DNA of 64,000 bases from contig CAVTFQ010000004.1 in NCBI GenBank assembly GCA_963734055.1, forward strand, positions 310,001 to 374,000. Direction: 5' to 3'. The notes below the pieces were generated by a model. It worked only from the letters and a program-made list of their open reading frames with translations, searched no databases and was not told the origin of the DNA. The translations under genes were made by a program, and so were the position numbers. Origin of the DNA: CAIWHR01 sp963734055. Lineage in GTDB: Bacteria > Pseudomonadota > Gammaproteobacteria > Burkholderiales > Casimicrobiaceae. The stretch's first letter is position 1, and every line of letters starts with the position of its first letter. Shown piece after piece: positions 54,243 through 62,597 of this stretch.

Positions 54243-54890
54243 GTGCCCCTTCTCCAAGCGCGTTCCGGACTCGACGCCAACGAGCGCGCGACGCTCGCGC
54301 GGCTCGCAACGCCCGAGCGCATCCAGGCGTTCGTCGACGCCCTTCCGATCAACCACGAGGTCGGCGGCGAGACGGTGCTCTCGGTGCGGGAAGTGCTCCG
54401 CCAGCGGCGCGCGCATTGCATCGAGGCCGCGTTCGTCGCCGCCTGCGCGCTGTGGCTGCACCGCCGGCCGCCGCTGGTCATGCACCTCGACTGCGATCCG
54501 GCGGATTGGCCGCACGTGGTGGCGCTCTTCCGGCGAGGCCGCTTCTGGGGCGCAATCTCGAAGAGCAACCACATCGGTCTCCGCTACCGCGACCCGGTCT
54601 ACCGGTCGCTGCGCGAGCTCGCGATGTCGTACTTCCACGAGTACTGCGACCGGCGCGGACGGCGGACGCTCGTGAGCCACAGCGGCGCGTTCGACCTGCG
54701 AAGCCTCGACCCGGCCGGATGGGTGACCGCCGAAGGCCCATGCTGGTCGGTCCACGACCGCCTCGCGTCGCTTCCGCACACGCCGCTCGTCACGCCGCGG
54801 CAGCGAGCGGCGCTCTCGCGTCTCGACCCCTTCGAGCGCAGGCTCGCGCGCGTCGCGCAGCATCCGCGGCCGGACCGCGCGAAGCGCTAG
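54243..54890 (+). CDS. Unknown protein with transglutaminase-like Cys-His arrangement
   Basis: About 215 residues. RQRRAHCIEAAFVAACALWL has a Cys before a helix as in the transglutaminase/papain-like fold. WPHVVALFRRGRFWGAISKS NH-type region provides His and a polar third residue. YRDPVYRSLRELAMSYFHEY follows. The order Cys, His, Asn/Asp fits the fold but has not been tested. The start is uncertain; I give a GTG (54243), while a TTG at 54207 would add twelve residues. No neighbour hints at its function. The 252 bp before it hold no recognisable feature. Confidence 0.6.
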   Translation: MPLLQARSGLDANERATLARLATPERIQAFVDALPINHEVGGETVLSVREVLRQRRAHCIEAAFVAACALWLHRRPPLVMHLDCDPADWPHVVALFRRGRFWGAISKSNHIGLRYRDPVYRSLRELAMSYFHEYCDRRGRRTLVSHSGAFDLRSLDPAGWVTAEGPCWSVHDRLASLPHTPLVTPRQRAALSRLDPFERRLARVAQHPRPDRAKR

Positions 54891-54955
54891 CGCACGTGTT
54901 GCGAATTGCGCGCGGCCGATGAAGAATAGCGGCCCGGCCTCCGGAAGTCCCCTCC

Positions 54956-55423
54956 ATGCGCGAGCCCCGCTCTCCGTTCGTCGTAGTCCTCGCCGTCCTC
55001 GCGCTCGCCGTGGCCCCGCCCTCCGCGGCGGCGAAAGCCGACGACGAGAAGACGGTCGCCGATCTCGATGCGCAATATCAGCGCGCCGTGAAGGAGAATG
55101 ACGCGACGACGATGGACCGGATCCTCGCCGACGACTTCGTCCTCGTGAACGGACGGGGGCGCGCGGCCACGAAGGCCGATCTCCTCGGGGAAGCACGCTC
55201 GAAATCGATCACCTACGAGAAGCAGGACGAGCTCGAGCAGCACGTGCGCGTCTGGGGCGACACGGCGGTCGTGACCGCGCTCTTGTGGCTCAAGGGCACG
55301 CAGGACGGCAAGCCGTTCGACTACAAGCTCTGGTTCAGCGACACCTACGTGCGCACGCCGGCCGGCTGGAAATACGTGATGGGCCAGGCGTCGCTGCCGC
55401 TTCCGGCCGACAAGCCGCACTGA
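54956..55423 (+). CDS. Exported DUF4440 / NTF2-like protein
   Basis: A 155-residue protein with a signal peptide (PFVVVLAVLALAVAPPSAAA). The cone fold is recognised from VADLDAQYQRAVKENDATTM, DRILADDFVLVNGRGRAATK, LEQHVRVWGDTAVVTALLWL and YKLWFSDTYVRTPAGWKYVM, the standard DUF4440 order. Role unknown. It is probably periplasmic, second of its kind within 2 kb. The GST gene starts 11 bp later with a TTG. Confidence 0.82.
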   Translation: MREPRSPFVVVLAVLALAVAPPSAAAKADDEKTVADLDAQYQRAVKENDATTMDRILADDFVLVNGRGRAATKADLLGEARSKSITYEKQDELEQHVRVWGDTAVVTALLWLKGTQDGKPFDYKLWFSDTYVRTPAGWKYVMGQASLPLPADKPH

Positions 55424-55433
55424 TGGAGAACGC

Positions 55434-56045
55434 TTGAAGATCTTCCACTCCCCCGCTTCCCCGTTCGTCCGCAAGTGCCTGGTCGCCGCCGAGGAACTTG
55501 GTCTGCGCAACCGGATCGAGCTCGTTGCCGCCAGTGCGTCCCCGGTGAACCGCGACAGCAACGTCGTCGCGCAGAATCCGTTGGGGAAGATTCCGACCCT
55601 CGTCACGGACCAGGGCGTGGCGCTCTACGACAGCCGCGTGATCTGCGAATACCTGAACGGACTGGGCGACGGCCGTCTCATCCCGCGTTCGGGCGAAGCG
55701 CGCCTCAACGTGCTGACCGAGCAGGCGCTCGCCGACGGCATCATGGACGCGGCCGTGCTCCTGCGCTACGAAACCGCGCTGCGCCCCGAGGCGCTGCGCT
55801 GGAGCGAATGGACGGCGGGCCAGCAGGCGAAGGTGACGAGCGGGCTCGAGGCGCTGGAGGCACGCGCGGCGGACTTCGGCGACCGCGTCGACGTCGGCAC
55901 GATCGCCTTCGCGTGCGCCCTGGGCTACCTCGATTTCCGCTTCGCGTCGCTCCGCTGGCGCGACACGCGCCCGAACGCGGCCGCGTGGTTCGAGTGGTTC
56001 GGCGGCCGCGACTCGATGGTCGCGACGCGACCCCCTCCGGCCTGA
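55434..56045 (+). CDS. Glutathione S-transferase family protein
   Basis: A 203-residue soluble protein of the normal GST length. The thioredoxin-like N-terminal domain starts MKIFHSPASPFVRKCLVAAE, with Ser8/Ser11 as candidate catalytic residue near the strand end, then KIPTLVTDQGVALYDSRVIC with the cis-Pro (KIPTL) and glutathione-binding DSR. The all-alpha C-terminal domain follows (ALAYLDFRFASLRW-like helix 6 with conserved Asp). The start is a TTG preceded by GGAG; no better ATG exists. The substrate is unknown. Confidence 0.9.
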   Translation: MKIFHSPASPFVRKCLVAAEELGLRNRIELVAASASPVNRDSNVVAQNPLGKIPTLVTDQGVALYDSRVICEYLNGLGDGRLIPRSGEARLNVLTEQALADGIMDAAVLLRYETALRPEALRWSEWTAGQQAKVTSGLEALEARAADFGDRVDVGTIAFACALGYLDFRFASLRWRDTRPNAAAWFEWFGGRDSMVATRPPPA

Positions 56046-56320
56046 GCGTCGGCACCCTGCGCCCGCGAGGGCGGTCGGTGCTTGGCGTTCCGCCCCCACT
56101 CCTTGCTCACCGCGGTTATTCCGGCCGCGTCGCACCGGGTTGGGAAGAAGGCAACCCGCGCCGGCGCTCGAATGCACCTTTTTGCAACGGCGTCGCTGCC
56201 GGGGCTGGAACCCGATCGTCGTCTGCTGCATTGCGGGATCGAGTGGAGCCCGCCCTCTGGCGTTGCGCGGTGCCCATCTGGCATGCTTGATGCATGAAGA
56301 CGCCGTACAGGAGGTCCTCC

Positions 56321-57280
56321 ATGGAACCTGTCATTCCGCTCGCCGGACTGCAGCCCATCTACTCGGTCGCCGACGTCGAGCGCGCCGCTGCCGACAGCAC
56401 GGCGCGCAGCAACGAAGGCCTCAAGGGCTGGTACGAGCGGATGCGCGCTCTCGGCGGCTCGCGGTTCATCGTGAAGCCGTCGACGGCGGCGGCGGTCGAC
56501 GAGCTCTACGAGGCGTCGCCCAATTTCACCGAGGTGATCGACGATCTCCGCAAGCATCTCGCGCTCGCGATCGCGGGCGACGAAGCCGTCCAGTTCACGC
56601 CGATCCTCCTGGTCGGGGAACCCGGGCTCGGCAAGACCTACTTCGCACGGAAACTCGCCCGCGCGCTCGGGACCGGATTCGAGTTCGTCTCGATGTGCTC
56701 GCTCACCGCCGGGTGGGTCCTGACCGGCGCCTCGGCGCAGTGGCACAACGCGCGGCCCGGCAAGGTGGCGCAGACCCTGATCGACGGCGACTTCGCGAAT
56801 CCGGTCGTCGTGCTGGACGAGGTCGACAAGGCCGGCGGCGACCACCGCTACGACCCGATGGGCGCGCTCTACACGCTCCTCGAGCGCGACACCGCGCTCG
56901 CGTTCAAGGACGAGTTCATCGACGTCGACATGGACGCCTCGCACATCCTGTGGGTCGCGACGGCGAACGACGACACGGCGATCCCCGAGCCGATCCTGAA
57001 CCGGATGAACGTCTACGAGATCGTGCGTCCCGACGCGGAAGGCTCGCGCCGCATCGCCCTCTCGGTCTACCGGGATATCCTCGACCAGCACCGCTGGCCG
57101 TTCCCGTCCGAGCCTTCCGAAGACGTGCTCGACCGGCTCGCGACGATCCCGGCGCGCGACATGCGCAAGCTGCTGCTCGACGCGTTCGGCAACGCGCGAC
57201 TCGCCGGTCGCGACCAGCTCGTCGCCGAGGACATCGACGCGAAGAAGCTCTGCGGCCGTCGCGCCCGCGTCGGCTTCTGA
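56321..57280 (+). CDS. AAA+ ATPase, stand-alone, Lon/ClpX-like ATPase core
   Basis: A 319-residue protein. Walker A LLVGEPGLGKTYFARKLARA (near residue 95-105), Walker B ANPVVVLDEVDKAGGDHRYD, sensor I ILWVATANDDTAIPEPILNR with the Arg finger after it, and sensor II near IPARDMRKLLLDAFGNARLA. The first 90 residues form a helical N-domain, and no protease domain is present. The motif spacing resembles the Lon ATPase module. It probably remodels or unloads a partner protein; no partner is encoded here. The start with AGGAGG upstream was preferred over one nine codons earlier. The 275 bp before it contain no recognised feature. Confidence 0.85.
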   Translation: MEPVIPLAGLQPIYSVADVERAAADSTARSNEGLKGWYERMRALGGSRFIVKPSTAAAVDELYEASPNFTEVIDDLRKHLALAIAGDEAVQFTPILLVGEPGLGKTYFARKLARALGTGFEFVSMCSLTAGWVLTGASAQWHNARPGKVAQTLIDGDFANPVVVLDEVDKAGGDHRYDPMGALYTLLERDTALAFKDEFIDVDMDASHILWVATANDDTAIPEPILNRMNVYEIVRPDAEGSRRIALSVYRDILDQHRWPFPSEPSEDVLDRLATIPARDMRKLLLDAFGNARLAGRDQLVAEDIDAKKLCGRRARVGF

Positions 57281-57373
57281 GCGCGGCGGCGCGGCGCCCG
57301 CGGAGTATCATGCCGGCGCGGCGCCCTGCCCGGCCGGGCGAACGCGCCGTCCCCAACCCCTGGAGCCCAGGCA

Positions 57374-57649
57374 ATGGCCGTCGCACGCAGGCGCGCCGCG
57401 AAGAAGACCGCGCGCAAGCAGGCGCGGAAGACCGCGAAGAAGACCGCCCGCAAGCGCGTCGTCAGAAAGACGGTGCGCAAGAAGGCCGGCACCAAGCGGA
57501 CGACGAAGCGCACGAGCGCGGCCAGACGGCGCACCGCCAAAAAGGCGCCTTCGAAGCGCCCGCGCCCGAAGGCGAAGAAGCGCGCGCGGGACGACCGCAC
57601 GCGCGACCGCGGTCCGCTGATCGAACCGCCCGAGCCGGACGACGACTGA
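57374..57649 (+). CDS. Histone H1-like basic nucleoid protein
   Basis: A 91-residue protein with about 45% Lys and Arg and much Ala and Thr in AKK/ARK repeats (for example RRAAKKTARKQARKTAKKTA). It ends with an acidic and proline-rich tail (LIEPPEPDDD). This composition is that of the H1-like nucleoid proteins of beta- and gammaproteobacteria, which bind DNA unspecifically. Repetitive composition can also be an accident of a GC-rich frame, but the frame has a strong ribosome site (TGGAGC) and the Lys codons are AAG throughout. It is likely to compact DNA. Confidence 0.78.
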   Translation: MAVARRRAAKKTARKQARKTAKKTARKRVVRKTVRKKAGTKRTTKRTSAARRRTAKKAPSKRPRPKAKKRARDDRTRDRGPLIEPPEPDDD

Positions 57650-57667
57650 CCGCGAAGCCGGCGCACG

Positions 57668-58066
57668 ATGACGCTCGACGACCTCTGGGCCGACGTTCGG
57701 GAGCTCACCGGCAAGCTGAGCGAAGTCGCGCGCCAGGCAGCGTACGCGGGGATCGCGCTGATCTGGATCTTCAAGTCGGGCGATGCGGCACCGTTCCATC
57801 TCGATCGAAGCCTGATCTGCGCCGGTGCGCTCCTCACGCTCTCGCTCGCATTCGATCTCGTGCAGTATGCGGCTACCGTGGCGCTGCGCTGGCGTCATGC
57901 ACGCGACGAGGAGCGAGCGCGCGGCGTCGACTACCGCGGCAAGGACATCACGTTGCCGGCCCGCATCAACCGTGCCCCCTATGCGCTGTTCGCGCTCAAG
58001 GTCGCGCTCGTCGCCGCCGGCTACGTCGTCCTGATCTACTATCTGATACGGGCCCTCGCGGCCTGA
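57668..58066 (+). CDS. Small integral membrane protein, unknown
   Basis: A 132-residue protein. The N-terminal 20 residues are amphipathic (DLWADVRELTGKLSEVARQA), followed by hydrophobic segments at about 23-36, 47-72 and 108-130 (ALFALKVALVAAGYVVLIYY). A charged loop lies between the second and third (RHARDEERARGVDYRGKDIT). No family was recognised. It ends 10 bp before the acetylglutamate-kinase-like gene and may be cotranscribed with it. Confidence 0.65.
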   Translation: MTLDDLWADVRELTGKLSEVARQAAYAGIALIWIFKSGDAAPFHLDRSLICAGALLTLSLAFDLVQYAATVALRWRHARDEERARGVDYRGKDITLPARINRAPYALFALKVALVAAGYVVLIYYLIRALAA

Positions 58067-58076
58067 TTCCGACGCC

Positions 58077-58988
58077 ATGCTTCCCGCGCAGAAGGCCCGC
58101 ATCCTCGCCGAGGCGCTGCCTTACATCCGGGCGTTCCACGGCACGACGCTCGTGATCCGGCTGGGCGGCCGGGCGATGGTGGACCCCACGCTCAAGGCCG
58201 GGTTCGCCCGCGACGTCGCGTTGCTCCGCCTCGTCGGCATGAAGCCGATCGTCGTCCACGGCGGCGGCTGGCGCATCGACGAGATGCTCCGTCGAACCGG
58301 GATCGAGCCGCGCCGCGAGGGCCGCCTGCGGGTCACCGACGAGCGCACGCTGACCGTCGTTGAGATGGTGCTGAGCGAGCAGAACCAGGAGCTCGCCGGC
58401 CTCGTCAACGGCTATGGCGGGCGCGCCGTCGGGCTCGACGGCCAGGATGGCCGGTTCATCCACGCGCGCCGGATCACCGAAGCCGAAGGCGGCACGCCGG
58501 CGGGAGACGTCGGCTACGTCGGCGAGATCGAGAGCATCGATCCGGGGCTGATCGAGCTCCTGCTGTCGCGCAATTTCACGCCGATCGTGATGCCGATCGG
58601 CGTCGACAGCGACGGCACGTCGTATCACCTGAGCTCGGACCTGCTGGCCGCGCGCCTTGCGCGCACGCTCCGCGCGGAGAAGCTCGTCCTGATGACCAAC
58701 GTCGACGGCGTTCGCGGGCGCGACGGCAAGCTCGTCTACATCCTCGGCGCGGCCGAGGCCGACGCGTTGATGAGCGAGCATGTCGTCGAAGGCGGCATGC
58801 GCCCGCGCCTGTCGGCCGCGCTCGACGCCGTGCGCAACGGCGTCCGCTCGGTGCACATCATCGACGGCGGCGTGCCGAGTGCGCTGCTGCTCGAGGTTCT
58901 GACCGCCGAAGGCGTGGGGACGGCGCTGCGGTCGGCCACGGGGCCGGAGTTCTTCGCCGACAGCCGCGCCTACCTGCTCGCGCAATAG
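58077..58988 (+). CDS. argB: Acetylglutamate kinase-family protein with altered catalytic residues
   Basis: A 303-residue amino-acid kinase of NAGK type. Alignable motifs: VIRLGGRAMVDPTLKAGFAR (usual VIKYGGNAM), PIVVHGGGWRIDEML (usual HGGGPQI), AVGLDGQDG, the HLSSDLLAARLA substrate strand with Asp188, TNVDGV and GGMRPRLSAALDAV (usual GGMxPK). Both catalytic lysines are arginine here (R28, R244), and IDGGVPSAL replaces IDGRVPHAL. True ArgB would make N-acetylglutamyl phosphate in arginine biosynthesis. The protein is probably structurally intact, but its activity and substrate are doubtful; the symbol is given only by homology. The neighbours give no arginine context. Confidence 0.75.
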   Translation: MLPAQKARILAEALPYIRAFHGTTLVIRLGGRAMVDPTLKAGFARDVALLRLVGMKPIVVHGGGWRIDEMLRRTGIEPRREGRLRVTDERTLTVVEMVLSEQNQELAGLVNGYGGRAVGLDGQDGRFIHARRITEAEGGTPAGDVGYVGEIESIDPGLIELLLSRNFTPIVMPIGVDSDGTSYHLSSDLLAARLARTLRAEKLVLMTNVDGVRGRDGKLVYILGAAEADALMSEHVVEGGMRPRLSAALDAVRNGVRSVHIIDGGVPSALLLEVLTAEGVGTALRSATGPEFFADSRAYLLAQ

Positions 58989-58992
58989 CCGT

Positions 58993-59856
58993 TCAGCGCT
59001 CGGGCTCGAACGTGAAGACGGCGTAGCCGTCGCGCAGCTCGCGCAGGAACGTGTTCAGGATCCAGGCCGGCAGCGCGAGCGAGCCTGCCGCCACGGCGCG
59101 GCCGACGATCGACTGGGGCCGCTGCGCTCGATAGCCGACGCTTTCGATTGCCGTGCGCGGATGCGCATCGGTCTCCGCGAGCTCGGCACCGAGCCGGGCG
59201 AGCTCGCGGCGCAGCGAACGGCTGAAGCGGCGGCGGAAGGTTGGCGACATCAGGTCCGCCACGAACCGCGCGCGCGGCAGGAACGCGCGAATCGCCGAGG
59301 CGAGCCGACCCAGCACGTCGAGCGGCAGATACATGCTCACGCCTTCGAGCACGACGACGGCCTCGTCGCTGCCGGCAAGCGGCCCCAGGTGATCGGCGAG
59401 GGGATCGCGACGGAAGTCGATGGCGTGGCGGATGACCGGGTTCGGCGCCGATCGCGCAGGCAGCTTCTCCTCCTTGAAGGAGAGCAGCGCCGCGTCGTCG
59501 AACTCCCACCAGCGGCCTCCGGGCAACCGGAACGCGCGCGTGTCGAAGCCGGCGCCGAGCAGGAACACGCGCCGCCCGGGATCGCGATGAAGCGCACGAC
59601 GGATAACGTCGTCGATCAGGCGATGGCGCGCCACATTGGCCGCGGCGGGGCCGCGCAGTCGCATGAGGGGCGCCATCCGTGTCCGCACGAGCTCATCGAT
59701 GAAACGCGCCGCATACATGTCGCCGCACACCGGCGCGGCGCTGACGGCATCCTTCGCGCGAAGCGCACAGCAGTAGAAGGCGGTCAGCGCGACATTGTTC
59801 GCGGGCGCTTTCATCGAAGTGGTGCGCGAAGCAGGTGGTCCAATATACCGACTCAT
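58993..59856 (-). CDS. Class I methyltransferase of the leucine-carboxyl-methyltransferase (LCM) family
   Basis: A 287-residue enzyme. The SAM site is VFLLGAGFDTRAFRLPGGRW, the LCM-family mark GAGFDTR. WEFDDAALLSFKEEKLPARS carries the acidic end of strand 2, EAVVVLEGVSMYLPLDVLGR (VxEGVxMYL) the conserved substrate region. Such enzymes act on polyketides or other small acids in bacteria, and the substrate is not known. Two starts are possible: I chose MSRYIGPPASRTT since ASRT before the first helix is common in the family; the other ATG is 14 codons further in. It is convergent with the kinase gene at a 4-bp gap. Confidence 0.85.
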   Translation of the reverse strand: MSRYIGPPASRTTSMKAPANNVALTAFYCCALRAKDAVSAAPVCGDMYAARFIDELVRTRMAPLMRLRGPAAANVARHRLIDDVIRRALHRDPGRRVFLLGAGFDTRAFRLPGGRWWEFDDAALLSFKEEKLPARSAPNPVIRHAIDFRRDPLADHLGPLAGSDEAVVVLEGVSMYLPLDVLGRLASAIRAFLPRARFVADLMSPTFRRRFSRSLRRELARLGAELAETDAHPRTAIESVGYRAQRPQSIVGRAVAAGSLALPAWILNTFLRELRDGYAVFTFEPER

Positions 59857-60050
59857 CAGACCGAGTGCAGAGCATGCGGGAGGGAAACCCGACGCGCCGC
59901 CGGGGTCGCCAATCCTGGTCGGACGATGGCGCCGCATGGCCGTGGCGGACGAAAAAAGGCGACCGTGGCCTCCAACGGCGCCCGGCGCCGACCCCGGACC
60001 GGCCGACCGCGTCCTGGACTATCGGGTACGAAGGTTGCTTAGCCGGGAGA

Positions 60051-61310
60051 ATGGGTAATTACGCTTCCAACACCAAGCTCGACCAGCTGACCCTGGTCGA
60101 CGGCCCGGACATGACCACGCCGGCCGATCCGGCCCCGGCGCCGGCAAGCGCCGTCGGCGGCAAGCTAGAACTCTCGCCGATGCCCGCCGTGCCCGTTCCG
60201 GCCGCCGTCGCGGCTCCGCCCGCCGCGATCGCACCCCCGCCCGCTGCTGTCGCGCCTGGAAGGGCGGTGCCGCTCCAGGGCAGGAATTCGGGGGAGAGCT
60301 ATGACCCGTTCATGGCCGAAGCCGTCCAGGAATTCGAGCGGGGGCACGTCGAGCAGCCGCTCTGGGTCCGCTCGCTCGCGCAGGCCAACGGCAAGGTCGA
60401 CGCGGCGAAGCCGGCCTACCTTCGGGCGCGCGCCGTCGCGCTCCGGCTCGAACGGCGCAACAAGCCGGCCGAGCCGTCGCCGCAACGGTCGAGCTCGACT
60501 GGCCGCCGGGCGAAGGCGCCGGCCCCCGGAACACTCGACCGCAAGCGGATCGGCATTGCCATCGGCGGCCTGGCGTTGGGCATCGCCATCGTCGTGTTCT
60601 TCGTGGTCCGGCCCGGCAGCGCTCCGTCTTCGCCGGAGAGCGCCTTGCCGAAGGCGTCACCCGCGACGGCGACGCGCGCCAAGGATCCCAAGCGGGCGGC
60701 GGCGAACAACGGGCCCGCCCCCGAGGATTTCGCCGCCAAGATCCAGTCATTCAAGGACGCCGGCAACTGGAACGTGCTCGTCCTGTATGCCGTCGAGTGG
60801 ACGCGCAAGGAGCCCGCGAATGCGCAGGCGTGGAAGGAACTCGGCGGCGGCTACCTCCGGATGAAGCAATACGAGGACGCGCTCGATGCGACGCGCAAGG
60901 CAGTGCAGATGTCGCCCGACGATGCGCAGCTCTGGCAGAACCTCGGGCAGATCAACGTCGCGCTGTGGCAGCCGGCGGCCGCGCTCTCGGCGTTCGAGAA
61001 AGCGAGCGCGCTCAACGAACACGACGTCACGAGCCGCGCCCAGGCCGGTGCGCTGAATCTCGAACTCGGCCACTTGCCGGAAGCGCGGGCCGCGTACGCG
61101 AGCGCGCTGGCGATCAACCCGCTGGACGTCGAGGCGCTCTGCGGCTCGGCGACAGTGGCGCGCAAGGAAGGCCGGACGAAGGATGTCGAGGCCTTCGTCC
61201 GCTCGGTGAAGTCGGCCGGCCTCGAGTGCCGCGAACCGGAAGCGCCGGCGAGCCCGCCCGTCGTTGCGGTCCCCCCGCCCGCCAGGAAGCCGGCGACCGC
61301 GCGTCGCTGA
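60051..61310 (+). CDS. Single-pass membrane protein with periplasmic TPR domain
   Basis: A 419-residue protein. Its first 75 residues are low-complexity (Pro/Ala), followed by a charged part and a single hydrophobic helix (residues 167-187, IGIAIGGLALGIAIVVFFVV). Beyond this come tetratricopeptide repeats (about 230-370): ANAQAWKELGGGYLRMKQYE, DDAQLWQNLGQINVALWQPA and LNLELGHLPEARAAYASALA. It is probably an inner-membrane scaffold with TPR domain outside. The binding partner is unknown. The start follows GGGAGA; the frame is open farther upstream without protein character. Confidence 0.82.
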   Translation: MGNYASNTKLDQLTLVDGPDMTTPADPAPAPASAVGGKLELSPMPAVPVPAAVAAPPAAIAPPPAAVAPGRAVPLQGRNSGESYDPFMAEAVQEFERGHVEQPLWVRSLAQANGKVDAAKPAYLRARAVALRLERRNKPAEPSPQRSSSTGRRAKAPAPGTLDRKRIGIAIGGLALGIAIVVFFVVRPGSAPSSPESALPKASPATATRAKDPKRAAANNGPAPEDFAAKIQSFKDAGNWNVLVLYAVEWTRKEPANAQAWKELGGGYLRMKQYEDALDATRKAVQMSPDDAQLWQNLGQINVALWQPAAALSAFEKASALNEHDVTSRAQAGALNLELGHLPEARAAYASALAINPLDVEALCGSATVARKEGRTKDVEAFVRSVKSAGLECREPEAPASPPVVAVPPPARKPATARR

Positions 61311-61333
61311 CAATTCGTCCCGGCATCGGCCGC

Positions 61334-61351
61334 CCCCCGACGCGTCGGGGG
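61334..61351. other. Perfect 18-bp G/C palindrome upstream of the formaldehyde dehydrogenase gene
   Basis: CCCCCGACGCGTCGGGGG is a perfect palindrome between the TPR gene stop and the dehydrogenase ATG (70 bp before it). It may be a terminator stem without U run, or an operator; GATACG follows at 61353. G/C-tract palindromes are used by some small metal- or formaldehyde-sensing repressors, but no such gene is near, so this is only a possibility. Confidence 0.5.
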
Positions 61352-61420
61352 TGATACGCTCATGACGTAAGCGCGTCCGGCCCCGGCGCGCGACTGCGCG
61401 ACCTCTCGCTCAAGCTGCCC

Positions 61421-62530
61421 ATGGATGTCCGTGCCGCCGTGGCGCATCGCGCCGGTGTCCCGCTTACGATCGAGACCGTTCGCCTCGACGGGCCGAAGGC
61501 GGGCGAAGTGCTGGTCGAAATCAAGGCGACCGGCATCTGTCACACCGACGAGTTCACGCTTTCCGGCGCCGATCCGGAAGGCCTCTTTCCCGCGATCCTC
61601 GGCCACGAGGGTGCCGGCATCGTCGTCGACGTCGGCCCGGGCGTGTCGACCGTGCGCGCGGGCGACCACGTGATCCCGCTCTACATGCCCGAGTGCCGTC
61701 AGTGCAAGTCGTGCCTGTCGCGCAAGACGAATCTCTGCACGGCCATCCGGGCGACGCAAGGCAAGGGCCTGCTGCCCGACGGCACGAGCCGCTTCTCGCT
61801 CGGGAGCGAGCGCCTGCATCACTACATGGGCTGCTCGACGTTCGCGAACTTCACCGTGCTGCCCGAGATCGCCGTCGCGAAGATCCGCCCCGACGCGCCG
61901 TTCGACAAGGTCTGCTACATCGGCTGCGGCGTGACCACCGGCCTGGGCGCCGTCATCAACACCGCGAAAGTGGAGCCCGGCGCAAACGTCGTCGTGTTCG
62001 GGCTCGGCGGCATCGGCCTCAACGTCGTCCAGGGCGCGCGAATGGTCGGCGCGAACATGATCGTGGGCGTCGACGTGAACCCGGGTCGCGAGGCGATGGC
62101 ACGCAGGTTCGGGCTCACCCACTTCGTCGATCCGAAAAACGTCGGCGGGGATCTCGTCGCGCACCTGGTCGAGCTGACCGCCGGCGGCGCCGACTACAGC
62201 TTCGAGTGCATCGGCAATGTCGACGTGATGCGGCAGGCGCTCGAATGCTGTCATCGCGGCTGGGGCGTCTCAGTGATCATCGGCGTCGCGGGCGCAGGCC
62301 AGGAGATCAGGACGCGCCCGTTTCAGCTCGTCACCGGCCGCGTCTGGAAGGGCACCGCGTTCGGCGGTGCGCGCGGGCGCACCGACGTCCCGAAGATCGT
62401 CGACTGGTACATGGAAGGCAAGATCGCGATCGACGAGCTGATCACGCACAAGCTGTCTCTCGATCGCATCAACGAGGGCTTCGACCTGATGCGCGCCGGC
62501 AAGTCGATCCGCGCCGTCGTCGAATACTGA
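61421..62530 (+). CDS. frmA: S-(hydroxymethyl)glutathione dehydrogenase / class III alcohol dehydrogenase
   Basis: A 369-residue zinc-dependent dehydrogenase of the usual length. Catalytic zinc ligands lie in ATGICHTDEFTLSG (Cys) and LGHEGAGIVVDVG (His-Glu). The structural zinc site is MPECRQCKSCLSRKTNLC (four Cys), and GCGVTTGLGAVINTAKVEPG carries the third catalytic ligand. The NAD site is VVVFGLGGIGLNVVQGARMV. GRVWKGTAFGGARGRTDVPK is the class III signature region. It oxidises the formaldehyde-glutathione adduct. No esterase (frmB) gene is next to it. Members also reduce S-nitrosoglutathione. Confidence 0.93.
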   Translation: MDVRAAVAHRAGVPLTIETVRLDGPKAGEVLVEIKATGICHTDEFTLSGADPEGLFPAILGHEGAGIVVDVGPGVSTVRAGDHVIPLYMPECRQCKSCLSRKTNLCTAIRATQGKGLLPDGTSRFSLGSERLHHYMGCSTFANFTVLPEIAVAKIRPDAPFDKVCYIGCGVTTGLGAVINTAKVEPGANVVVFGLGGIGLNVVQGARMVGANMIVGVDVNPGREAMARRFGLTHFVDPKNVGGDLVAHLVELTAGGADYSFECIGNVDVMRQALECCHRGWGVSVIIGVAGAGQEIRTRPFQLVTGRVWKGTAFGGARGRTDVPKIVDWYMEGKIAIDELITHKLSLDRINEGFDLMRAGKSIRAVVEY

Positions 62531-62597
62531 ACCGCGGCGCGGACGCGCCGAGATCGGCTTTTCCCCAAGTCGCGCGGCGACCGGCCGCACCTCGCCG

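Noticed and set aside
56046..56320. Possible small gene or RNA in the 275-bp gap before the AAA+ gene
   Set aside because: A 6-bp stem (GGGTTG/CAACCC) and a short T run are present but not arranged as a terminator, and no conserved RNA family was recognised.
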